From the NCBI GenBank assembly GCA_027532905.1, contig JAPZUA010000001.1, forward strand, positions 521,565-585,564: a stretch of 64,000 nucleotides of DNA, given 5' to 3'. The notes beneath the pieces are model-generated. The model did no database searches, was not told where the DNA came from, and saw nothing but the letters and a program-made list of their open reading frames with translations. The translations under genes were made by a program, and so were the position numbers. The number at the start of each line of letters is the position of its first letter. Position 1 is the stretch's first letter. Source of the DNA: Magnetospirillum sp. Lineage in GTDB: Bacteria; Pseudomonadota; Alphaproteobacteria; CACIAM-22H2. This document shows positions 45,247 through 52,759 of the stretch, one piece after another.

Positions 45247-46689
45247 CTATTCCTCCAGCACCCAAGTGTCTTTGGTGCCGCCGCCTTGCGAGGAATTGAC
45301 GACGAGCGAGCCTGCGCGCAAGGCCACGCGCGTGAGGCCGCCAGGCACGAGTTTTACGTCCTTGCCGACCAGCAGATAGGGCCGGAGATCGACATGGCGC
45401 GGCGCCACCCCTTCGTCGACGAAGGTGGGGCAGGTCGACAGCGCCAAAGTGGGCTGGGCGATGTAGTTGTCGGGATTGGCGAGGATGCGCTGGCGGAAAT
45501 CCTCGATTTCGGCCTTGGTCGATTTGGGGCCCACGAGCATGCCGTAGCCGCCCGAGCCGTGCACTTCCTTGACCACGAGCTCGGGCAGATGCTCGAGGGT
45601 ATATTTGAGATCGTCTTTGTTGCGCAGCGTGTAGGTCGGCACGTTGGCGAGCTTGGGCTCCTCGCCCAGATAGAAGCGCACCATCTCGGGCACGTACGGA
45701 TAGACCGATTTGTCGTCGGCAACGCCCGTACCCACCGCATTGGCGAGATTGACGTTGCCGCGGCGATAGGCGTCAAACAGGCCGCGCACGCCAAGCACGC
45801 TTTCGGGATTGAAGGCGGCGGGATCGATGAAGGCATCGTCGAGGCGCCGATAGATCGTATCGACGCGCTTGGGGCCGGCGACCGTGCGCATATAGACGAA
45901 ACCGTCGTCCACGAACATGTCCTGGCCTTCGACGAGTTCCACGCCCATCTGCTCGGCCAGGAACACGTGTTCGAAATAGGCCGAGTTGTAGGCCCCCGGC
46001 GTCATCACCACGACGGTGGGCTCGTCTTTGTTCAGGCAGTTTTCCGGCGGCAGCGAGCGCAGCGATTTGAGAAGCTCGTCGGGATAGTGGCCCACGGGGC
46101 GCACGCGGTTGTAGCTGAAGAGCTCGGGGAAAAGCCGCATCATCGCTTCGCGGTTTTCGAGCATGTAGGACACGCCCGACGGCGTGCGCGCATTGTCTTC
46201 GAGCACGTAGAACTGGTTTTCGGACACGCGCACCACGTCGATGCCCGCGATATGCGTGTAGACATTGCCGGGCAGCGCGACGCCGATCATCTCGGGCCGG
46301 TACTGCGAATTGGCGACGACCAGATCCTTCGGGATCTTGCCCGCACGCACGATGTTCATGCCGTGATAGACGTCGTAGAGAAACGCGTTGAGGGCGCGTA
46401 CGCGCTGCACAAGCCCTTCGGACAAAGCCTGCCACTCGGCACCTGTGATCACGCGCGGAATGAGGTCGAACGGGATCAATCGCTCGGGATCCCCGCCTTC
46501 GCCGTAGACCGCGAAGGTGATACCGAGACGGCGGAACAGCAGATCGGCCTCGCGGCGCTTGGCGTCGGTCTGGCTTGCCGGCATGCGCTCGAGCCAACCC
46601 GCCAGTTCCGCGTAGGCCGCCCGGACCGTTCCGTCGGCGGCACTCATCTCGTCGAAAGCGGCCCCTGCCGAGGACTGCGTCTGCCTCAC
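45247..46689 (-). CDS. Circularly permuted type 2 ATP-grasp protein
   Basis: A 480-aa protein of the circularly permuted ATP-grasp family (DUF404/407 type), predicted to form a carboxylate-amine bond using ATP. Recognisable segments are ALNAFLYDVYHG, FYVLEDNARTPSGVSYMLENR, ANAVGTGVADDKSVYPYVP and the nucleotide-binding VVKEVHGSGGYGM. The GTG start at 46689 has an excellent AAGGAGG site upstream. It is the first gene of the Anbu unit and diverges from the YdjM-type gene across 164 bp. Confidence 0.93.
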   Translation of the reverse strand: MRQTQSSAGAAFDEMSAADGTVRAAYAELAGWLERMPASQTDAKRREADLLFRRLGITFAVYGEGGDPERLIPFDLIPRVITGAEWQALSEGLVQRVRALNAFLYDVYHGMNIVRAGKIPKDLVVANSQYRPEMIGVALPGNVYTHIAGIDVVRVSENQFYVLEDNARTPSGVSYMLENREAMMRLFPELFSYNRVRPVGHYPDELLKSLRSLPPENCLNKDEPTVVVMTPGAYNSAYFEHVFLAEQMGVELVEGQDMFVDDGFVYMRTVAGPKRVDTIYRRLDDAFIDPAAFNPESVLGVRGLFDAYRRGNVNLANAVGTGVADDKSVYPYVPEMVRFYLGEEPKLANVPTYTLRNKDDLKYTLEHLPELVVKEVHGSGGYGMLVGPKSTKAEIEDFRQRILANPDNYIAQPTLALSTCPTFVDEGVAPRHVDLRPYLLVGKDVKLVPGGLTRVALRAGSLVVNSSQGGGTKDTWVLEE

Positions 46690-46853
46690 CCCATCCTCCT
46701 TGGCTTCCCCACCGCTGCAAGCGCTGGTCGCCGCGTATCATGCAACGTCCAGACCAGACTTTGGCAATTCGGCCAGGGCTTTGCAACCGATGGAATCGTC
46801 CAAAAGGATGGGCTAGGGTCCCGCTTTCGCGAATTGCCACAAAAGAGGCCGTT

Positions 46854-47969
46854 TTGGATTCGTTTTCGCAGGCAGCCCTCGGGGCTGCGGTCGGTTATGC
46901 CGTCGCCGGGCGGCGTTTGGGCCGGCGCGCCATCGCTTTCGGCGCACTGGCCGGCACCATCCCCGATCTCGACAACGTCGCTTTGATGCTGACCGACGGT
47001 TGGGCCGAATGGCGCCACCATCGTGGACTCACGCACGGGCTGTTTTTCGCCCCCGTGATGGGGCCGCTGCTGGGCTGGATCGTATGGCGCATGCACAACC
47101 GCACCAAGCCCTTCGAGCCGGCCGGCAGCCACGATGCGGCCCCTGCCTGGATGGCGCTGTTCTTCTTCGCGCTCGTAACCCATCCGCTGCTCGATTTCTT
47201 CACGATCTACGGGACCCAGCTGCTGGCCCCGTTCGACACGACGCGCTTTGCCGTACCCGGCCTCGGCATCATCGATCCCGGCTACACGCTGCCGCTGTTC
47301 GCGGCATTGATCGTCGCCCTTTGGCGCCCGCGCGCCGGGCTCTCGTTCCTCGCCATTTTTGCGGCCCTCTTTGCGACCAGCGCCTATCTGTTCTACGGCA
47401 TCTCGAACAACGCCAAGGTCGAAGCCCGTGCGCGCGCCCAGCTTGTCGCCGAAGCGGTGCAACCTGCAGACGTGCGCGTCTACACGACGATTTTCCAGCC
47501 CTGGCTGCGCCGCATCGTCGTGGACGAGCCCGAGGGCGCGCGCGTCGGCTTTGCAACGGCGGACCAGAAAGACGCGATCGCGTGGCTGTGCTTCGTGCGT
47601 CCCCAACATCCGGCGATCGACGTCGCTTTGGCGACCCCGGAAGGCAAGCTGTTTGCTTGGTTTGCGATGGGCGAGGTGTGGCCGAGCCTCGCTGCAGCCG
47701 ACGACGGCTCGACCGTGGTGCGGCTCACCGATCGGCGCTACGGCGTGCCAGGGCCGACCGCGCAAGGCTGGTGGGGCATCGAAATGCGCATCGCCGCCGA
47801 CGGCAGTATCGCCGAAGCGCCGCGCCGCATCAATCTGCCGCGCGGCGCCGACGGCAACGCGATCGGCCAGCTTTTCGCGGCATCGCGCGGGGAAGCAAAT
47901 GCGTTGTTTGCGCAAGCCGAGAGTGCCGAGGAGGCGGCCGAGAATTGCCGCACGTCGCGCAGCGGTTAG
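46854..47969 (+). CDS. YdjM-family membrane-bound metal-dependent hydrolase-like protein
   Basis: A 371-aa protein of the PF04307 (YdjM) family. Histidine/aspartate motifs around membrane helices include GTIPDLDN (about 33-40), HHRGLTHG (about 55-62) and THPLLDFFTIYG (about 105-116), which could bind metal. About five helices occupy the N-terminal 190 residues; the C-terminal 180 residues are soluble. The start is taken as the TTG at 46854 (giving M-DSFSQAALGAAVG) because homologues begin with MDS-x-TQAALGA and AAGAGG lies upstream. Longer frames extend upstream without support. Function unknown. Confidence 0.85.
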   Translation: MDSFSQAALGAAVGYAVAGRRLGRRAIAFGALAGTIPDLDNVALMLTDGWAEWRHHRGLTHGLFFAPVMGPLLGWIVWRMHNRTKPFEPAGSHDAAPAWMALFFFALVTHPLLDFFTIYGTQLLAPFDTTRFAVPGLGIIDPGYTLPLFAALIVALWRPRAGLSFLAIFAALFATSAYLFYGISNNAKVEARARAQLVAEAVQPADVRVYTTIFQPWLRRIVVDEPEGARVGFATADQKDAIAWLCFVRPQHPAIDVALATPEGKLFAWFAMGEVWPSLAAADDGSTVVRLTDRRYGVPGPTAQGWWGIEMRIAADGSIAEAPRRINLPRGADGNAIGQLFAASRGEANALFAQAESAEEAAENCRTSRSG

Positions 47970-48000
47970 GTCTGCTTTCGCGAGCGAGAGGGCGCACAGA

Positions 48001-48231
48001 ATGGATGAGGCAACCACAGACAAGCGCGTCTGCTTCGATTTCGAGATCGATTTCTCGAACGGCGGCGGCCTTCAAGGGCAAGGGTTCCGGCTCGACATCG
48101 ACGGCGACAACATCACAGACGCAGAGCTGGCCGCCTACATCGTGAAAGACTTGCGGCTGTTGATGGTGGGAAGCGTCCGGATCCTGAAGAAGTCGATCAT
48201 CACCGAGCGGCACAAACGGCGCGCGGACTAA
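48001..48231 (+). CDS. Small conserved hypothetical protein
   Basis: A 76-aa protein without a named domain that I can assign. It begins MDEATTDKRVCFDFEIDFSN and continues with GGGLQGQGFRLDIDG, then a helical part ITDAELAAYIVKDLRLLMVG. I recall similar short proteins beside metal-dependent cyclase (kynurenine formamidase-like) genes, but none lies here. It follows the YdjM-type gene by 31 nt and overlaps the end of the convergent sbtB-like gene by 4 nt. Confidence 0.7.
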   Translation: MDEATTDKRVCFDFEIDFSNGGGLQGQGFRLDIDGDNITDAELAAYIVKDLRLLMVGSVRILKKSIITERHKRRAD

Positions 48232-48527
48232 ACGTATTTATCGCCGCGCAGAACCGACACGTCGCCGAGCCACGCGATCGTCGCGAAACGCGGGAAGTAA
48301 TGCTCCGAAAGCCGGGCCATGATTTTTTCGGCCACGGCTTCGCTGACCACCGCGTCGATGCGCAGATTGAGCTCGCCCACCCGGCCCATGCGCTTGCCGC
48401 GCGAACCTTGGCCGTGTGCTTCGACCATCGTGTAGCCGGAAGCGCCCAGCCGCATCATGTCTTCGGCGATCTTCGGGGCCACGACCTCTTCGGCCACAAC
48501 GGTGATGAGTTTAAGCGCCACAGTCAT
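48228..48527 (-). CDS. sbtB: SbtB-like P-II family regulator
   Basis: A 99-aa P-II-fold protein, shorter than GlnB (112 aa). The N-terminal strand VALKLITVVAEEVVAPKIAEDM and the T-loop base GASGYTMVEAHGQGSRG resemble SbtB, the regulator of the SbtA bicarbonate transporter. The C-terminus ends RGDKYV and lacks the cysteine-containing R-loop of some cyanobacterial SbtB. SbtB binds adenine nucleotides, including cAMP, in cyanobacteria and gates SbtA. The ATG lies 1 nt after the sbtA stop (TGACATG), strongly supporting the pairing. Confidence 0.82.
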   Translation of the reverse strand: MTVALKLITVVAEEVVAPKIAEDMMRLGASGYTMVEAHGQGSRGKRMGRVGELNLRIDAVVSEAVAEKIMARLSEHYFPRFATIAWLGDVSVLRGDKYV

Positions 48528-48528
48528 G

Positions 48529-49497
48529 TCACGGACCTTTCAGCATCTGCGCGAAGGCAAAGTAAAGCGGCAATCCCACCACCAGATTGAACGGAAACGT
48601 GATCGCAAGCGACGCGGTCAGATAGAAGCCCGGATTGGCCTCGGGCAACGCAATGCGCACGGCGGCAGGGGCGGCGATATAGGAGGCGCTCGCCGCGAGC
48701 ACGCCAAGGATCGTCGCCCCGCCGACCGACAGGCCGATCTCGTAGCCCACAAACACGCCGAGAATGCCGTGCAGAACCGGCATCACAATCGCAAACGCAA
48801 TCAGGAACGGGCCGACCTGCTTGAAGTCGCCAAGGCGGCGAGCCGCAACGAGCCCCATATCGAGCAAGAATAGGCACAGCGCCCCCTGGAACGGATCGGC
48901 GAAAAAGGGTGCGACCGATTTGTAGCCGGTAGGCCCGGCCAAAAAACCGATCGCAAGCCCGCCCACCAGAAGCACGATGCTTTTGCCCGCCAGCACTTCG
49001 GGGAGCGCAGAGCGCCAATCGCCGTCGGCCGCACCCTTGAGCTTGGCGAGAAGAAGCGCCACGACGATGGCCGGCACTTCCATGACCGCAAGCACGGCCG
49101 GCATGAAACCTTCGGCCGGCAATCCGGCCGACTGCAGATAGGCCGTGGCCGCAATGAAGGTGACGGCCGAGACCGAGCCGTAGTGAGCCGCGATCGCGGC
49201 CGCGTTCGATGCGTCGAACTTGCCGAGCCTTGTCAGGATGTAGAACGACCAGAGCGGGATCGCCGTGCCGAGCCCGAAGCCTGCGAGCAACGCCAGTATC
49301 ACCGTACCGAACGGTGCAACCGACAAGGCCACGCCACCTTTGAGGCCGATCGCGAACAGCAGATAAATCGACAGGGCCGTATAGACCTGGTCCGGGAATT
49401 TGAGATCGCTGCGCACCAAATGGGCAAGCGCGCCCAGCACGAACGACAGCACCATCGGCGACAGGAGGTTGAGGCGAACAAGTTCGAGCGTCGTCAT
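48529..49497 (-). CDS. sbtA: SbtA-like sodium-dependent bicarbonate transporter
   Basis: A 322-aa inner-membrane protein (about ten helices in two inverted repeats) of the SbtA/DUF897 family, which takes up bicarbonate with Na+. Conserved parts are FAIGLKGGVAL, AAHYGSVSAVTFI and LLDMGLVAARRLGD. The frame continues far upstream, but that part is the antisense shadow of the neighbouring antiporter; the ATG at 49497 begins the family-typical MTTLELVRLNLLSP. It forms an operon with sbtB and diverges from the NhaD-like pair across 111 bp. Confidence 0.88.
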   Translation of the reverse strand: MTTLELVRLNLLSPMVLSFVLGALAHLVRSDLKFPDQVYTALSIYLLFAIGLKGGVALSVAPFGTVILALLAGFGLGTAIPLWSFYILTRLGKFDASNAAAIAAHYGSVSAVTFIAATAYLQSAGLPAEGFMPAVLAVMEVPAIVVALLLAKLKGAADGDWRSALPEVLAGKSIVLLVGGLAIGFLAGPTGYKSVAPFFADPFQGALCLFLLDMGLVAARRLGDFKQVGPFLIAFAIVMPVLHGILGVFVGYEIGLSVGGATILGVLAASASYIAAPAAVRIALPEANPGFYLTASLAITFPFNLVVGLPLYFAFAQMLKGP

Positions 49498-49608
49498 GTC
49501 GGGGAAACTCGCAAGCGCAGAACTACAGCAACGATACGCAGTATGGCCGGGCAATCCGCTCGCCACAATGGCTTGGCTTTCGCCATTCGGGTAGGCATAT
49601 TCGCGCGC
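49498..49608. promoter_or_regulatory. Divergent promoter region between sbtA and the first NhaD-like gene
   Basis: This 111-bp region must carry the start signals of both units. No clear hexamers or palindrome were identified. Its position makes coordinated control of bicarbonate uptake and sodium export possible. Confidence 0.35.
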
Positions 49609-51012
49609 ATGAAAATTCTTCCGATTGCCGTCGCGCTCGTCTTTGCCGCCTTCCCCGCCCTTGCCGCTTCGGCCGACGCGCCCAAGCTCGCCGGCGAATT
49701 GATGGGCCTTGCCTGGGTCTTGCCGTTTGCCGCGATCCTGCTTGGCATTGCGTTGGGACCGCTGCTCGCGGCGCATTTTTGGCATGCGCATTACGGCAAA
49801 TTCGCGGTTGGCTGCGCAGTCGCATTTTTGGCACCGTGCGCCGCGATCTTCGGCGCCGATGTCGCACTCTACGAATTTCTGCACACGATGCTGCTCGAAT
49901 ACATTCCGTTCATCGTGATGCTGTTTTCGCTTTATGTCGTGGCCTGCGGCGTGCGGTTGCGCGGCGATCTGGTCGGAACGCCGGCACTCAATACCGGCAT
50001 GTTGGCCTTCGGCACGTTGATCGCGAGCGTGATGGGCACGACGGGTGCGTGCATGCTGCTGATCCAGCCGATGCTGCGCGCCAATGCGTGGCGCAAAAAG
50101 AACGTGCACGTGTTCGTTTTCTTTATCTTCCTGGTCGGCAATATCGGCGGCAGCCTGACGCCGCTGGGCGACCCGCCGCTCTTCATCGGCTTTCTGGAAG
50201 GCGTGGACTTCTTCTGGACCACAAAGGCAATGCTGGCGCCGATGCTGCTTGTCGCGGTCCCGCTGCTGGTCGCTTTCTACGCGCTCGACAGCTATTTCTA
50301 TCGCGGCGAAGGAACGCCGCCCAAACCATCGGGCGAAGCCTTCGCGGTCGAAGGCAAGATCAATCTGCTTCTGCTGGCGGGCGTCGTCGCGGCTGTGCTC
50401 ATGTCGGGCGTATGGCGCCCGAATCTACCCGTCGAGATCTACTACACGCCGGTCGCCCTCGAGAGCATCGTGCGCTCGGTGCTGCTGCTGGCCCTTGCCT
50501 GGGCCTCGCTCGTGCTGACGGACAACGACAGCCGCATGGCGAACGGATTCAGCTGGGAGCCGATCGCGGAGGTCGCCAAGCTCTTCGTCGGCATATTCGT
50601 GACGATCGTGCCCGTGCTCGCGATCATCCGCTCGGGCCAGGACGGCGCCCTCGGCGGGCTCATCGCCCTGCTCAACAGCAACGGCCAGCCCGACAATCTG
50701 ATGTATTTCTGGATCACGGGGATCCTGTCGGGATTCCTCGACAATGCGCCCACCTATCTGCTGTTCTTCAACCTCGCGGGCGGCGATCCCGAAACGCTGA
50801 TGGGGCCGCTTGCGACCACATTGCTGGCGATCTCCTGCGGCTCGGTCTTCATGGGGGCGCTCACCTATATCGGCAACGCGCCCAATTTCATGGTCAAAGC
50901 GGTCGCCGAAAAAGCCGGCATCAGGATGCCCAGCTTCTTCGGCTATATGCTGTGGTCGTGCGCGTTCCTGCTGCCGCTTTTTGCGCTCGTCACACTGGTC
51001 CACTTTCGCTAG
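49609..51012 (+). CDS. NhaD-like sodium/proton antiporter (first tandem copy)
   Basis: A 467-aa membrane protein with about 12 helices and an N-terminal signal-like segment (KILPIAVALVFAAFPALA). Ion-transporter superfamily landmarks are MGTTGACMLLIQPMLRAN, GGSLTPLGDPPLFIGFL and the C-terminal FLDNAPTYLLFFNLAGG. These features fit NhaD-type Na+/H+ antiporters. The ATG at 49609 starts the signal-like peptide. The next gene is a close paralogue, 30 nt downstream; together they look like a tandem duplication. Confidence 0.88.
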   Translation: MKILPIAVALVFAAFPALAASADAPKLAGELMGLAWVLPFAAILLGIALGPLLAAHFWHAHYGKFAVGCAVAFLAPCAAIFGADVALYEFLHTMLLEYIPFIVMLFSLYVVACGVRLRGDLVGTPALNTGMLAFGTLIASVMGTTGACMLLIQPMLRANAWRKKNVHVFVFFIFLVGNIGGSLTPLGDPPLFIGFLEGVDFFWTTKAMLAPMLLVAVPLLVAFYALDSYFYRGEGTPPKPSGEAFAVEGKINLLLLAGVVAAVLMSGVWRPNLPVEIYYTPVALESIVRSVLLLALAWASLVLTDNDSRMANGFSWEPIAEVAKLFVGIFVTIVPVLAIIRSGQDGALGGLIALLNSNGQPDNLMYFWITGILSGFLDNAPTYLLFFNLAGGDPETLMGPLATTLLAISCGSVFMGALTYIGNAPNFMVKAVAEKAGIRMPSFFGYMLWSCAFLLPLFALVTLVHFR

Positions 51013-51042
51013 GTTCGAAAAAAACCAAGCGGAGCCGGGTCG

Positions 51043-52449
51043 ATGCGCGTTGCTGGATTAGCCGTTGCGTTCCTTCTGATTGCCACACCTGCCCTCGCCG
51101 CCGAAGGCCTCGACGGCTCGAAACTCGGCATCGTCTGGGCCGTGCCGTTCGTCGGCATTCTGCTCTCGATCGCGATCTTGCCGCTCGCTGCCCCGCAGCT
51201 TTGGCACCATCATTACGGCAAAATCGCGCTCGGCTGGGCGCTGGCATTCCTGCTGCCCTTCGCCGCAATCGCCGATCTCGACACAGTCGCGGAGACGACC
51301 GCGCATGTGCTGCTTGGCGAGTACATTCCGTTCATCATACTGATCGGCACGCTGTTCACGGTAGCCGGCGGCGTGCTGCTGCGCGGCAACATCCACGGCA
51401 GTGCGGCCACGAATACGGGCATGCTTGCCATCGGCACGGTGATTGCGAGCTTCACCGGCACCACGGGTGCCGCCATGCTGATGATCCGGCCGATGCTGCG
51501 CGCCAACGACAATCGCCGCCACAACGCGCATGTTTTCGTGTTTTTCATCTTCCTCGTCGCCAATGTCGGCGGCAGCCTCACCCCGCTCGGCGATCCGCCG
51601 CTGTTCCTGGGTTTCCTCAAGGGTGTCGATTTTTTCTGGCCGACCGTGCACCTGTTCTTGCCGATGCTGACGGTGACCGTGCTGCTGCTCGTCGCGTTCT
51701 ATTTCGTCGACAGCTACTACTACCGCTTCGACACGCATCTGCCGCCCAAGCCCGATCCCACGCCGGACACGAAGCTGCGCCTGGAAGGGCGCCTCAATCT
51801 GCTGCTGCTGGGCGGCGTGGTCGGTGCCGTGCTGCTGTCGGGGGCTTGGAAATCGGGCGTCGCATTCAAAGTTCTCGGCGTGGCGCTGACGCTCGAAGGA
51901 CTGGTGCGCGATGTGCTGCTGCTGAGCTTGGCAGCCGTGTCGGTCGCGGCAACCTCGAAGCAGGTGCGCGACGACAACGGCTTCAGCTGGGGGCCGATCC
52001 TCGAGGTCGCCAAGCTGTTCTTCGGCATCTTCGTGACCATCGTGCCGGTCATCGCGATGCTGCGCGCAGGCACGGACGGTGCCTTTGCGGGCCTCGTGCA
52101 TCTCGTGACAAGGCCCGACGGCACGCCCAATGTTGCGATGTATTTCTGGATGACTGGCATCCTGTCGAGCTTCCTCGACAATGCGCCGACCTATCTCGTG
52201 TTTTTCAATCTCGCAGGCGGCGACCCCGAGACGTTAATGGGGCCACTCGCGGCCACGCTTGCCGCGATCTCGGCCGGGGCCGTGTTCATGGGGGCGAATT
52301 CGTATATCGGCAACGCGCCCAATTTCATGGTCAAGGCCGTGGCCGAAGAAGCGGGCGTGCGCATGCCGAGTTTCTTCGGCTACATGGGCTGGGCGTTCGT
52401 GTTCCTGATCCCGTGTTTTGCGCTGACGACCTGGCTCTTCTTCATCTGA
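51043..52449 (+). CDS. NhaD-like sodium/proton antiporter (second tandem copy)
   Basis: A 468-aa paralogue of the preceding gene with the same helix layout and motifs (TGTTGAAMLMIRPMLRAN, GGSLTPLGDPPLFLGFL, SSFLDNAPTYLVFFN). The loop between the two halves differs most, and here reads DTHLPPKPDPTPD. It has its own signal-like N-terminus and a GGAG ribosome site. Retention of two copies suggests different ion affinities or hetero-assembly. It overlaps the convergent RNHCP gene by 8 nt. Confidence 0.88.
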   Translation: MRVAGLAVAFLLIATPALAAEGLDGSKLGIVWAVPFVGILLSIAILPLAAPQLWHHHYGKIALGWALAFLLPFAAIADLDTVAETTAHVLLGEYIPFIILIGTLFTVAGGVLLRGNIHGSAATNTGMLAIGTVIASFTGTTGAAMLMIRPMLRANDNRRHNAHVFVFFIFLVANVGGSLTPLGDPPLFLGFLKGVDFFWPTVHLFLPMLTVTVLLLVAFYFVDSYYYRFDTHLPPKPDPTPDTKLRLEGRLNLLLLGGVVGAVLLSGAWKSGVAFKVLGVALTLEGLVRDVLLLSLAAVSVAATSKQVRDDNGFSWGPILEVAKLFFGIFVTIVPVIAMLRAGTDGAFAGLVHLVTRPDGTPNVAMYFWMTGILSSFLDNAPTYLVFFNLAGGDPETLMGPLAATLAAISAGAVFMGANSYIGNAPNFMVKAVAEEAGVRMPSFFGYMGWAFVFLIPCFALTTWLFFI

Positions 52450-52759
52450 CGCGCGCTTGGGCGGCCGCGCGCGCCACGGCGAGCAGCGCGTCGCGGTCGT
52501 CGGCAGCGGCACTCTTGCAGCGCCGCTCGGTGCCGCAGGTCTCGCAGGTATGCGTCAAGGTCCAGCCGCCGCGCGCGGGCTCGACCGCGACAGGCCGCAT
52601 CGCCCCGCCGCATTCGGCCGCCCGGTCGCCCGGATTGACGTCGACATGGCGCGACCACAGGCAATGCGGGCAATGGTTGGTGTAGCCGTCGCCGACCACA
52701 TGCATGCCGCAATGGCCGCACGCAAAATCCTCGATGCGGCGTTGGAAGCGTTTGCTCAT
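52442..52759 (-). CDS. RNHCP-domain zinc-binding protein
   Basis: A 105-aa protein whose first 45 residues match the RNHCP domain. C14-x2-C17 (CGHC) is followed by TNHCPHCLWSRHVD with C30 and C33; C50, C72, C75 and C81 form a second likely metal site. Function unknown; RNHCP proteins are thought to bind zinc and perhaps nucleic acid. Its ATG overlaps the chrA stop as ATGA, making it the third gene of the SOD-chrA unit. The frame extends upstream but only as chrA shadow. Confidence 0.88.
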   Translation of the reverse strand: MSKRFQRRIEDFACGHCGMHVVGDGYTNHCPHCLWSRHVDVNPGDRAAECGGAMRPVAVEPARGGWTLTHTCETCGTERRCKSAAADDRDALLAVARAAAQARVR

